Notes under the pieces: model-generated | What the model was told of the DNA's origin: nothing | Databases searched by the model: none | Seen by the model: only the letters and a program-made list of their open reading frames with translations | DNA from: a bacterium | GTDB taxonomy: Bacteria > Vulcanimicrobiota > Xenobia > Xenobiales > Xenobiaceae | Direction: 5' to 3' | Length of the DNA stretch: 10,368 bases | Assembly (NCBI GenBank): GCA_017444045.1 | Contig: JAFSXO010000170.1 | Coordinates: 1-10,368, forward strand | Made by a program: the position numbers and the translations under genes | In this document: positions 1-6,821 of the stretch, piece by piece | How the letters are laid out: every line of letters starts with the position of its first letter | Position numbering within the stretch: the stretch's first letter is position 1

Positions 1-78
1 AAATATCGAACTGACGGCCTCTTTTTTTCCAGGCCAGCTGAGGGTGCAGCGGTTGTCGGGAGTGTTGTTCATTGGCAT
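1..78 (-). CDS. N-terminus of a possible DNA methyltransferase (partial, runs off the left edge)
   Basis: An open frame begins at ATG (78-76) and stays open to the window edge, giving 26 residues that start MPMNNTPD and contain LSWPGKKEA. A short (T/S)WPGK(K/R) motif near the N-terminus is familiar to me from adenine-specific DNA methyltransferases of the type III Mod kind, where it precedes the region leading to the FxGxPY-type motif. That is the basis of the call, and none of the catalytic motifs lies inside the window. The ATG is one base after the stop codon of the upstream MFS gene (TAA at 82-80), so the two are probably in one transcript and may be translationally coupled. I see no clear Shine-Dalgarno sequence. 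A second in-frame ATG at 72-70 is an alternative start. The reading frame is fairly secure; the function is tentative. Confidence 0.42.
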   Translation of the reverse strand, partial: MPMNNTPDNRCTLSWPGKKEAVSSIF

Positions 79-79
79 G

Positions 80-1348
80 TTAGTGGCGCATAGCTAGGTT
101 GCAGCGCTCTGTAAGCGATAAAAGGCGTCTCGCGTGAATGCGAAAGCTCCTTAGAGTCAGCGCGAAGCGCAGAGAGCCGAACAGCATCATTACCCCTGAG
201 ACCGACAGCGCTGTTGGCGTGCCCACCTTGTCGGCTAAAAAACCGTAACAGAAGGCTCCTATGGGATGCAGGCCCATAAACATCATCGCGTGCAGGCCCA
301 TGACGCGCCCGCGCAGGTAGTCGGGAGTTAGGTACTGCACCAGCGTATTGCTGGTCGACAGCTGACCAAGTATGGTCATGCCCAGGGGAATCAGGCATAG
401 AATGGCGATCCTGGTACTGTTTGTGAAGGACAGCAGAACCAGCAGTACGCCGCACAGAATGCTGGCGGTGGCTATAATCTTTTCCAGGCCCTTGGGCGAC
501 CGCCTGCAGGCCAGGATTAGGGCGCCCGTGATAGCCCCGATGCCTTCTGTGCCCAGCAGTAGGCCCATGGTCTTGGAATCTCCGTGCAGAACGTTGGCCG
601 CGAATATCGGCATTAGGACGGTGTGGGCGCTGGCGTTTAGGCTCATGGTGGCCACAGCCAGCATCAGCGAGGCGATGGGCTGGTTTTTTATAGCGAATTC
701 GTAGCCCTTTATCAGGCTCTGCAGGGGATTTTCCTTATTGCTGCTCGGGGCAAAGCCGGTAACGGTAATATTGATCAGACTGGTAAGCACCGCTAAATAG
801 CTGAGTGAGTTTAGCAAGAAGCAGTGGCCTTCGCCCAGCCAGGCTACGAGTATACCGGCTATCGAGGGACCGATTAGGCGGGCGCCGTTGACCATGGTAG
901 AATTGAGGATGATGGCATTGGAAAGGTCGTTATGGCCTTCGACCATATGCACGATAAACGCCTGGCGGGCGGGCATGTCGATAGCGGTTACCAGACCGGT
1001 CAGCAGCGATATGAGGTAGATGTGCCATAAGGCCGCGTCGCCGCTCAGAGTGAGCGCTGCTAACGCTCCAGTCAGCAGCATAAACAGCGACTGTGTCCAC
1101 AGCAGTACGGTGCGCTTGGGATAGCGGTCGGCGACAATGCCTCCCCAGGACACGAAGAGCAGTATCGGAATCTGGGCACAAAAGGTCACGGCACCCAGCT
1201 GTGTTGATGAGCCGGTCAGCCTAAAAATAAGCCAGGACATAGCCATGGTCTGCATCCAGTTGCCGATCAGCGATATCATTTGGCCAGCGCAGAAGATCGC
1301 GTAGTTGCGGTGTCTTAAGGCGCGGAACATGTTGCATATGAAGCTCAT
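80..1348 (-). CDS. MFS transporter, EntS/MFS_3-like exporter
   Basis: This is a 422-residue polytopic inner-membrane protein of the major facilitator superfamily, in the branch that includes the enterobactin exporter EntS and macrolide-efflux-like proteins. The N-terminus reads FRALRHRNYAIF, then GQMISLIGNWMQTMAMSWL, which is characteristic of this branch. The loop between helices 2 and 3 has the MFS signature A form GGIVADRYPKR, and GARLIGPSIAG lies near helix 5. About twelve hydrophobic segments span the length, and the C-terminus is a short basic tail. The substrate cannot be read from sequence. I chose the ATG at 1348 because GAGGGAAAGG precedes it at good spacing; the ATG ATG at 1381 would add 11 residues but has GGA touching the start codon. 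It diverges from argS and is followed after one base by a possible methyltransferase gene. Confidence 0.88.
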   Translation of the reverse strand: MSFICNMFRALRHRNYAIFCAGQMISLIGNWMQTMAMSWLIFRLTGSSTQLGAVTFCAQIPILLFVSWGGIVADRYPKRTVLLWTQSLFMLLTGALAALTLSGDAALWHIYLISLLTGLVTAIDMPARQAFIVHMVEGHNDLSNAIILNSTMVNGARLIGPSIAGILVAWLGEGHCFLLNSLSYLAVLTSLINITVTGFAPSSNKENPLQSLIKGYEFAIKNQPIASLMLAVATMSLNASAHTVLMPIFAANVLHGDSKTMGLLLGTEGIGAITGALILACRRSPKGLEKIIATASILCGVLLVLLSFTNSTRIAILCLIPLGMTILGQLSTSNTLVQYLTPDYLRGRVMGLHAMMFMGLHPIGAFCYGFLADKVGTPTALSVSGVMMLFGSLRFALTLRSFRIHARRLLSLTERCNLAMRH

Positions 1349-1430
1349 ACCCTTTCCCTCTTTATTCTGCAGATTCATCATTCCTGCTTATGGCGTATGT
1401 GTGGTGTTATGTGCTGCGTATTGCAGTATC

Positions 1431-1454
1431 GTTAAGTTAAGCAATGGCCAATTG
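1431..1454. repeat. Degenerate copy of the TTAAGTTAAG/GGCATTG intergenic repeat family
   Basis: GTTAAGTTAAGCAATGGCC, followed by AATTG, lies between the divergent MFS gene and argS. It matches the copy at 9865 in the stretch TTAAGCAAT..CCAAT but departs from the exact words TAACTTAAG and TGGCATTG seen in the other copies. It sits where the promoters for both neighbouring genes should be. I could not pick a convincing -35/-10 pair for either gene. Membership of the family is an inference from partial identity. Confidence 0.4.
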
Positions 1455-1483
1455 ATCCTCATTCTTATAACAGTTGGTGTCGC

Positions 1484-1538
1484 TATGGAGGATTTATTTT
1501 CCTCACTTAGGAAAAAAAGAGCTTTGTTCAATTCTTAG
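1484..1538 (+). other. Possible 17-codon leader ORF and hairpin ahead of argS
   Basis: ATG at 1484 opens a short frame encoding MEDLFSSLRKKRALFNS, ending at TAG 1536-1538, 19 bases before the argS ATG. It contains LRKKR, so two arginine codons (AGG, AGA) lie ahead of an arginyl-tRNA synthetase gene. Within it GAGGA (1488-1492) can pair with TCCTC (1500-1504). Against a real leader: there is no good ribosome binding site, AGG/AGA codons are common in the genes of this window, and no terminator/antiterminator pair is visible. Recorded as a low-confidence possibility. Confidence 0.12.
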
Positions 1539-1557
1539 TCGAGTAAGGAAGTTGCTG

Positions 1558-3381
1558 ATGAGTTCTTTATGCGCGGCCCTAGAACAGAGCTTTGGTGATA
1601 AACTGCGCCAGGTTCTGGGCGACTGGGGCTCTGTAGCCCTGTTTGTATCTACAAAGGATGAAAAATTTGGCGATTATCAATGCAATATCGCCCTAAGCTG
1701 CGCTAAGCGCCTAGGCGTTAAGCCTCGCGAGCTGGCGGAAAAAATAGCCGAGGTTCTGCGCTCTGGGGAAGAGAGCTGCTTCTCCGAAATTACCATCGCC
1801 GGCCCAGGGTTTATCAATCTGCGGCTTAGCGAAGCTTTTCTGCGCGCTCACCTTCCCGCCGCTTACGACGGCGGCTCCTGTGCTCTGAGCAGCTGCGGTA
1901 AGGAGGGGACTGTCTGCGGTTTCGCCCCGCGCCCCGAAACGGTGGTGGTTGACTATTCCAGCCCCAATATCGCCAAGCAGATGCATGTCGGCCATCTGCG
2001 CAGTTCGATAATCGGCGACAGCATCTGCCGGGTGCTTAGCTTTTTGGGCTGCCGCGTGGTGCGACAGAATCATGTAGGCGATTGGGGTACTCAGTTTGGC
2101 TTGCTATGCGCTTGGCTTATGGATCATACCGACGCTTCGCAGCGCGGCGATGTAGACCTGAGCAATCTGGAGGCGCTTTATCGCCAGGCCCAGGCGCTGG
2201 CCGATGAGGATCCGGAGTTTCACGAGCAGTCGCGCCGGCGGGTGGTCGCTTTGCACAATGGCGATGCCGAAACCATCGCTACCTGGCGTTATATTGTCAG
2301 CAAGTCGCTGAGCCATATCGAGAATACTTATGCTCTTCTGGGAGTTTTGCTTCAGAGCGAGGATATGCGGGGCGAGAGCTTCTATAATCCCATGCTGTCC
2401 GCATTGGTCGAGGAGCTGCAGCAGAGGTATCCCGCTGGCAGTCGCCCCTTAGAGGTGGCTGTAAGCCAGGGAGCCACCTGTATTTTTATGTACGATGCTG
2501 ACGGTAAGCCTTTATTTAAGGGGGCCGACGATGAGCCGCAGCCTATGATCATACGCAAGGCCGACGGCGCATTTCTGTATCCGACCACCGATCTGGCGGC
2601 GCTGCGCTTTAGGCTTACGGAGCTTAAGGCAGACCGGGTTATCTATACCACAGATATTCGTCAGACGCTGCACTTTCAGATGCTGTTCCAGGCCGCTGCG
2701 CTTATGGGCTGGCTCGGCGAGGGACAGAAGCTGGAGCATGTGACCTTTGGCACGGTGCTAGGCCCCAACAACAAGCCTCTGAAGACGCGCTCGGGTGAGA
2801 ATGTGAAGCTGGCAGATCTGCTGCACGAGGCTGTCGACAGGGCCAGGGCGGTGCTTAAGACCGAGGACGACCAGGGTCAGCCGCGCTTTAGCGAAGCTGA
2901 AATTGAGCAGATCTCGCGCACGGTGGGCATCGGCTCGGTAAAATATGCCGATCTTTCCCAGAACCGCGTTAGCGACTATGTCTTCAGCTTTGACCGTATG
3001 CTGGCCATGGAAGGCAACACGGCTCCTTATTTGCTTTACGCTTATGCGCGCATTAGCTCCATTCTGCGCAAGGCTCCCGACAGTTTGTGGCAGAAGGCAG
3101 AGGTCGCCATGGCGGATCCCGCCGAGCGCCGTCTGGCCCTGCATTTGGCGCGTTTTGCCGAAACCGTTGAGGGCGCGGCCGAGGGCTGGCGTCTCAATCT
3201 GCTCTGCGATTACGCGTACAGTCTGGCTGGGCTGTATATGAAGTTTTACGAGACCTGTCCGGTGCTGAGCGCCTCTGAGCCTGGGCTGCGCGAGCAGCGC
3301 CTGCGCCTGTGCGATCTTACGGGCCGCGTGCTTAAAACTGTGCTGTCCTTGCTGGGCCTGGACGTTGTGGAGAGAATGTAG
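1558..3381 (+). CDS. argS: Arginyl-tRNA synthetase
   Basis: This cytosolic class I aminoacyl-tRNA synthetase (607 aa) attaches arginine to tRNA-Arg using ATP and, in this family, needs the tRNA for amino acid activation. The N-terminal Add-1 domain covers roughly residues 1-95 (FGDYQCNIAL, GPGFINLRL). The catalytic core opens with SSPNIAKQMHVGHLRSSIIG, where HVGH at 143-146 is the HIGH signature, followed by NHVGDWGTQFG. The KMSKS position is occupied by KPLKTRSGENVKLADLL starting at residue 406, the usual ArgRS replacement. The C-terminal DALR anticodon-binding domain ends in LLGLDVVERM, typical for the family. I chose ATG 1558 because AAGGA precedes it at proper spacing and the protein then starts at the normal family N-terminus; the open frame extends 28 codons further upstream to 1474. 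It converges with the flippase gene. Confidence 0.97.
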   Translation: MSSLCAALEQSFGDKLRQVLGDWGSVALFVSTKDEKFGDYQCNIALSCAKRLGVKPRELAEKIAEVLRSGEESCFSEITIAGPGFINLRLSEAFLRAHLPAAYDGGSCALSSCGKEGTVCGFAPRPETVVVDYSSPNIAKQMHVGHLRSSIIGDSICRVLSFLGCRVVRQNHVGDWGTQFGLLCAWLMDHTDASQRGDVDLSNLEALYRQAQALADEDPEFHEQSRRRVVALHNGDAETIATWRYIVSKSLSHIENTYALLGVLLQSEDMRGESFYNPMLSALVEELQQRYPAGSRPLEVAVSQGATCIFMYDADGKPLFKGADDEPQPMIIRKADGAFLYPTTDLAALRFRLTELKADRVIYTTDIRQTLHFQMLFQAAALMGWLGEGQKLEHVTFGTVLGPNNKPLKTRSGENVKLADLLHEAVDRARAVLKTEDDQGQPRFSEAEIEQISRTVGIGSVKYADLSQNRVSDYVFSFDRMLAMEGNTAPYLLYAYARISSILRKAPDSLWQKAEVAMADPAERRLALHLARFAETVEGAAEGWRLNLLCDYAYSLAGLYMKFYETCPVLSASEPGLREQRLRLCDLTGRVLKTVLSLLGLDVVERM

Positions 3382-3408
3382 CGGGCGCTGTAGGCGCCGC
3401 TGCCCCGC
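3381..3408. terminator. Candidate bidirectional hairpin between argS and the flippase gene
   Basis: The 52-bp gap between the convergent stop codons holds GGCGC (3384-3388) pairing with GCGCC (3394-3398) over a 5-base loop. Alternatively GCGGG (3381-3385) can pair with CCCGC (3404-3408). Neither stem is followed by a clear run of T on either strand, so if it ends transcription it is not a classical intrinsic terminator. The location between convergent genes is the main support. Confidence 0.3.
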
Positions 3409-3433
3409 ATCTGAGAGGTAAGCAAGAAGAAAG

Positions 3434-4675
3434 CTAGGCTGCTCGCTTTTTTCGGCCGTGAAGCGTATTTACGGTCACCTGGGCGAGCAGATACAAGCAG
3501 CACGACCCGCTATAAGATATAGCGCCGCCCTGTATCCCGAATTGCGGAATGCAGATAACGCAAAGCACGCCATGGCATAGCAGGGCTAGGAGCATAGGTG
3601 CTACGCTGCTCCAGGGCTGTCCTTCGGCTTGCATGATGACCGCTAAGACCGTCGCTACGCTGTAAAGAATGTATCCCGGAAGCATTATGTACAATGCAGA
3701 GGTGCAGGGCACGAACTCAGCTCCGAACAGCCATAGCACCAGGATGTCCGCTGTTAGGAGGGTGAGGACGGAAATGACCGAGGTCGAGGCGGCGGTCAGC
3801 ACGGTGTAGCTTTTGGCTGTCTGGGTGCGTTCGGCAAAGGTTTTAAGCACCACCAAGCGGGGCAGCAGCAGTGTCTGGATCACGTTGGTAAACACCAGCA
3901 GTATCTGCCGCATCGAAGCCGCTATGCTGAAAATGCCGGTCTGCTCTGTGCCTAAATATTTGTTGGTCATGATAATGTCCAGACCCATAAAGATATTGAA
4001 GCACAGGGCGATAATGTACAGCCTGGAGCTGTACGCGGCAGTGCGCCGCCAGAGCTTCCAGGATACGCTGAGCCTTTCGTCTATATGCTTAGCGCAGACG
4101 TAAATGCCGTAGATGATGACTGGCAGGAAGGCTAGGGCTGAGCTGGCAAAGTAGGGCACCGCCTGGCGGTAGCCCCACCAGGCTAGGGCGGCAATGCCCA
4201 AAAGCTGCAGGCCTCTTATCGCCAGCTCGGTCCAGTTGTACTGGCGCACCAGATCCATGCCCACCATGAGCTGCTGGATCAGGGTTACCGCCAGCAGCAG
4301 GCCCGCGTATAAGACGGTTAGCGGCAAAAGCAGCCCCGGCAGGCAGATTAGCGACGGGGCGAGGCTGCTGCCCAGATAAAACAGCAGGGCGAGGATCAGT
4401 GTAACCAGAGCGGATACTGCCAGGGAGTTGCCCAAAAGCTTAGCGCGAAGCTTGGGCATTTTGGCCCCGTAATATGCGTTAATTTGGGGAAGCCCTACGC
4501 AGCCGATTATGGTGCCCATGCCCGCCAGGGTGGTGGCGGTGGCTATATAGCCGCGCCCTTCTGGCCCTAGGGTTCTGGCTACGGCAATGGTGGTTATAGT
4601 GCCCAGCGCCATCGCCAGCGAGCGGGCCAGATAGGTCGTGAATATTTGGGTTATGAACTTGGGAATTTTGATCAA
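3434..4675 (-). CDS. Wzx/MATE-type polysaccharide flippase family membrane protein
   Basis: This 413-residue protein has about twelve hydrophobic segments and the look of the MOP superfamily (Wzx, RfbX, MurJ-like), which flip lipid-linked sugars across the inner membrane. Supporting stretches are the first helix ending in VARTLGPEGRGYIA, the early GLPQINAYYGAK segment, the middle MTNKYLGTEQTGIFSIA segment and the late GIQGGAISYS segment; the pattern A(R)xLGPExxG with YxxA is usual for O-antigen and teichoic-acid flippases. The start is TTG at 4675: an in-frame TAA lies two codons upstream, and an internal Met (residue 22) would cut into the first membrane helix. The ribosome binding site is weak. 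No glycosyltransferase or polysaccharide polymerase gene adjoins it, so it stands outside a recognisable surface-sugar cluster and its substrate is unknown. Confidence 0.85.
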   Translation of the reverse strand: MIKIPKFITQIFTTYLARSLAMALGTITTIAVARTLGPEGRGYIATATTLAGMGTIIGCVGLPQINAYYGAKMPKLRAKLLGNSLAVSALVTLILALLFYLGSSLAPSLICLPGLLLPLTVLYAGLLLAVTLIQQLMVGMDLVRQYNWTELAIRGLQLLGIAALAWWGYRQAVPYFASSALAFLPVIIYGIYVCAKHIDERLSVSWKLWRRTAAYSSRLYIIALCFNIFMGLDIIMTNKYLGTEQTGIFSIAASMRQILLVFTNVIQTLLLPRLVVLKTFAERTQTAKSYTVLTAASTSVISVLTLLTADILVLWLFGAEFVPCTSALYIMLPGYILYSVATVLAVIMQAEGQPWSSVAPMLLALLCHGVLCVICIPQFGIQGGAISYSGSCCLYLLAQVTVNTLHGRKKRAA

Positions 4676-4723
4676 GGCTTACGTTGATTCGTGCCTGAGC
4701 CAAATATCTCCCCTGGACAGCTT

Positions 4724-4737
4724 CCGCGTTATCGCGG
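4724..4737. promoter_or_regulatory. Perfect inverted repeat in the dusA leader
   Basis: CCGCG-TTAT-CGCGG forms a perfect 5-bp stem with a tetraloop, ending 12 bases before the dusA ATG, in the 74-bp gap between the divergent flippase and dusA starts. It could be a short RNA hairpin close to the dusA ribosome binding region or a protein-binding palindrome. There is no T run after it, so it is not an obvious terminator. The role is unknown. Confidence 0.3.
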
Positions 4738-4749
4738 CAGAAATAAGAT

Positions 4750-5733
4750 ATGAACAGCTTAAAGATAGATCATAGATTTTGCTTAGCTCCCATGCTGGGC
4801 GCTACAGATCGGCATTTCCGTTATTTCGCCCGCCTGCTGACAAAACGGACGGTGCTTTATACCGAGCTTGTCAATATTCGGGCTATCACCGAGGGCAAGT
4901 ATACTAGCTTTGCCAACTTTGACGAGCTGGGGTCTCCCGTGGCTCTGCAGCTGGCGGGCTGCGAGCCAGAGCTGTTCGCCGAAGCCGCGGCACTGGGAGA
5001 AGGGTGGGGCTTTGACGAGATTAATGTGAACCTGGGCTGTCCCAGCCCGCGCGGGGTTGACGGAGGCTTTGGGGCTAGGCTTATGCTGGAGCCGGAGCTT
5101 ATGGCCCGCTGTGTGCGGGCTATGTGCGGGCGCGTTTCCTGTCCGGTCACCGTAAAATGCCGTTTGGGGGTGGGCAGTGACTATCCGCTGTCGCGCTTTG
5201 TTGATTTTGTGGGCCAGCTTCATGAAGCAGGCTGCTCTGTGTTTATTATCCACGCGCGCGGAGGGAATATAGAGTGGATGAACACCAAGCAAAACCGCTC
5301 TCTGCTGGAATTGCGCTATGACGATGTCTATAGGGTTAAAGAGCTTTTCCCTAATCTGGAGATAATCATTAACGGCAATATCGCCACTATGGAGCAGTGC
5401 CAGGAGCATTTGCGCCGCGTCGATGGGGTGATGTTGGGACGGGTGGCCTATCATAATCCGTTTGTTTTGGCCGATGTCGATCGGGTGCTTTACGGCGATG
5501 CGGATTTTCAGGCGCCTAGCCGCCGGCAGTTTTTGGAGGCTATTCTGCCCTACATCGCTGGGGAAATGGAAAAGGGCGTGTTTTTATCTCATTTTACCAG
5601 GCATTTGCTGGGAGTGTATCACGGCTGCCGCCGCTCGCGGGCCTGGAAGCAGTTTCTGACGGAGAAGACCGCGGATAAGCACGCGAGTTTGGACACGCTA
5701 CGCCAAGCGATAGAGCTGGCTGAGCGCGAGTAA
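4750..5733 (+). CDS. dusA: tRNA-dihydrouridine synthase, DusA type
   Basis: This FMN-dependent, NADPH-using cytosolic enzyme reduces uridine to dihydrouridine in the D-loop of tRNA; DusA acts at positions 20/20a in Escherichia coli. The 327-residue protein opens with FCLAPMLGATDRHFRYFARLL, matching the DusA start, and has LYTELV, then VALQLAGCEPELFAEAA. The active-site stretch DEINVNLGCPSP carries the proton-donating cysteine at residue 97. It is followed by VTVKCRLGV, FIIHARGG, the phosphate-binding IINGNIAT and the MLGRVAYHNP motif. A helical C-terminal tRNA-binding domain follows, with HFTRHLLGVYHGCRRSRAWKQFL. These features fit DusA better than DusB or DusC. ATG 4750 starts the protein at the family N-terminus, although the ribosome binding site is weak. 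It converges with the rhomboid gene, with a repeat copy in the gap. Confidence 0.94.
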   Translation: MNSLKIDHRFCLAPMLGATDRHFRYFARLLTKRTVLYTELVNIRAITEGKYTSFANFDELGSPVALQLAGCEPELFAEAAALGEGWGFDEINVNLGCPSPRGVDGGFGARLMLEPELMARCVRAMCGRVSCPVTVKCRLGVGSDYPLSRFVDFVGQLHEAGCSVFIIHARGGNIEWMNTKQNRSLLELRYDDVYRVKELFPNLEIIINGNIATMEQCQEHLRRVDGVMLGRVAYHNPFVLADVDRVLYGDADFQAPSRRQFLEAILPYIAGEMEKGVFLSHFTRHLLGVYHGCRRSRAWKQFLTEKTADKHASLDTLRQAIELAERE

Positions 5734-5748
5734 GCGGGAAACTCAATC

Positions 5749-5773
5749 TCATTAACTTAAGTAATGGCATTGG
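5749..5773. repeat. Copy of the TAACTTAAG/TGGCATTG intergenic repeat
   Basis: TCATTAACTTAAG is followed directly by TAATGGCATTGG. It contains both core words exactly: TAACTTAAG at 5753-5761 and TGGCATTG at 5765-5772. It lies in the 91-bp gap between the convergent dusA and rhomboid genes. A looser variant, TTAAGCTAGCGATTGGC, follows at 5791-5807. The same words recur at 9865-10156. Position between convergent 3' ends would suit a role in mRNA 3'-end formation, but I see no classical terminator. Confidence 0.7.
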
Positions 5774-5824
5774 CGGAAAAATTGGTGCTGTTAAGCTAGC
5801 GATTGGCTAACGCGGCAGCATTTC

Positions 5825-6673
5825 TTAAATTCTTTTTATGGCTAAGGTAAAGATAGTTCCGGCCGCGGCACCGCCGATGTGACCCCAGTTGTCCAGATTA
5901 AAGCCAAAGGCGCCGTCCATGCTGAAACCCAGCACCAGTATGATAAGCAGGGTGTTGCGCACCGAATTAGCGTAATGCTGCGGGATTAAGCCCCATTTGT
6001 TGCTCAAGACTATGACCGAGGCTGCCACTCCGAATATAGCGCCAGACGCGCCGATGCCGCTAATCATGTTCATGTGCGCGGACAGCACGCAGCCGCCGAT
6101 AGCGCTGAGCAGATATAAAGCCAGATAGCGCCATTTGCCCAGATAGGATTCGACGGTCGGCCCCAGCACCCATAAGGCGTACATGTTGCAGCCCAGATGC
6201 CAGATGCTGGCGTGCAGGAAGGCGGGCGTAAGGAAACGCCAATACTCTCCGCTGGTCAGCATGTTGGCCTTGCTGACCAAGATGTCCCAGATTAAGCTTG
6301 AATAGGGGTAGGGCAGAAGGCTGGGCAGGTCGCGGGGTGCTAAAGCGTACACCGCTACGCATATAACGATCAGCGTTTTGGTTACCGCGTTTGAGGTTTT
6401 GATGCCCGTTAGGGCTGGCTGATACTTGCGCTGGATCGTTTCCTGGAATTCTGGGCTTATTCTGCCCGTGCCCGCGCATGAAGGGCATTGGCTGGGGCAG
6501 TCCTGCTGGCCGCTTCCGCTGCAGGTGCGGCAGGTCATTTTTTTGCCATGCCATACCGAGGTCCCCTTGCCAGAGCAGGCGGGGCAGGGAATGTGGCCGG
6601 TGCCCTGGCAGTCGCGGCAGACTCCGCTGCCCTCGCAGCGGGGACATAACTGGCCTTCTTGGGGCTCTTTCAC
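5825..6673 (-). CDS. Rhomboid-family intramembrane serine protease with N-terminal DnaJ-type zinc fingers
   Basis: The 282-residue protein has two parts. Residues 10-70 carry five CxxCxGxG motifs (CPRCEGSG, CRDCQGTG, CPACSGKG, CRTCSGSG, CPSCAGTG), the pattern of the DnaJ cysteine-rich domain, which binds two zinc ions with four such motifs. After a short linker, about six membrane helices follow with rhomboid hallmarks: WRFLTPAFLHAS with the WR pair at 145-146, HLGCNMYALWVLGP with His159 and Asn163, GASGAIFG with the nucleophile Ser210, and GHIGG with the partner His265. It should therefore be an active protease cutting membrane-anchored substrates. I chose GTG 6673 because AAGGAG lies 10 bases upstream; the open frame reaches TTG 6745, adding 24 residues with no such site. 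The zinc fingers precede the first helix and probably face the cytoplasm. The fusion suggests substrate or partner binding, but that is inference. Confidence 0.87.
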   Translation of the reverse strand: MKEPQEGQLCPRCEGSGVCRDCQGTGHIPCPACSGKGTSVWHGKKMTCRTCSGSGQQDCPSQCPSCAGTGRISPEFQETIQRKYQPALTGIKTSNAVTKTLIVICVAVYALAPRDLPSLLPYPYSSLIWDILVSKANMLTSGEYWRFLTPAFLHASIWHLGCNMYALWVLGPTVESYLGKWRYLALYLLSAIGGCVLSAHMNMISGIGASGAIFGVAASVIVLSNKWGLIPQHYANSVRNTLLIILVLGFSMDGAFGFNLDNWGHIGGAAAGTIFTLAIKRI

Positions 6674-6683
6674 GGCGGGTATT

Positions 6684-6689
6684 CTCCTT
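6684..6689 (-). promoter_or_regulatory. Ribosome binding site that sets the rhomboid start
   Basis: Reading on the minus strand, AAGGAG is followed by 10 bases and then GTG (6673-6671). It is the strongest Shine-Dalgarno match near this N-terminus and favours GTG 6673 over the upstream TTG at 6745. The chosen start also begins just before the first zinc-binding CxxC, so no recognisable domain is lost. Confidence 0.6.
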
Positions 6690-6821
6690 GAAGCTGTTTT
6701 CGTGTAATATAGGAATATTAGTTTTACAACTTCTGGCCTGGCCAAGAAGCTCCTGGCTGGAAGCTGTGTTTAGCTGTATGCTGTTGTACTGACATTTTTA
6801 AGGATATTGGTTTTGGCTTAA

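Noticed and set aside
10..36. GGCCT...AGGCC stem around a T run as a terminator
   Set aside because: The T run lies in the loop rather than after the stem, and the region is the start of an open minus-strand coding frame.
69..455. Minus-strand open frame of 128 codons overlapping the MFS gene
   Set aside because: It lies in another frame of the same strand as the clear MFS transporter and has no protein-family features; it is a shadow.
1305..1538. Plus-strand open frame of 77 codons crossing the MFS start and the argS leader
   Set aside because: It overlaps the MFS coding sequence antisense and has no good start signal; only its last 17 codons are noted as a weak leader possibility.
2758..3144. 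Antisense open frame inside argS
   Set aside because: It overlaps the catalytic and anticodon-binding regions of argS and shows no family resemblance or ribosome binding site.
4783..5454. Long antisense open frame (223 codons) across dusA
   Set aside because: dusA is unmistakable on the plus strand; the antisense product has no recognisable motif and arises from codon bias.
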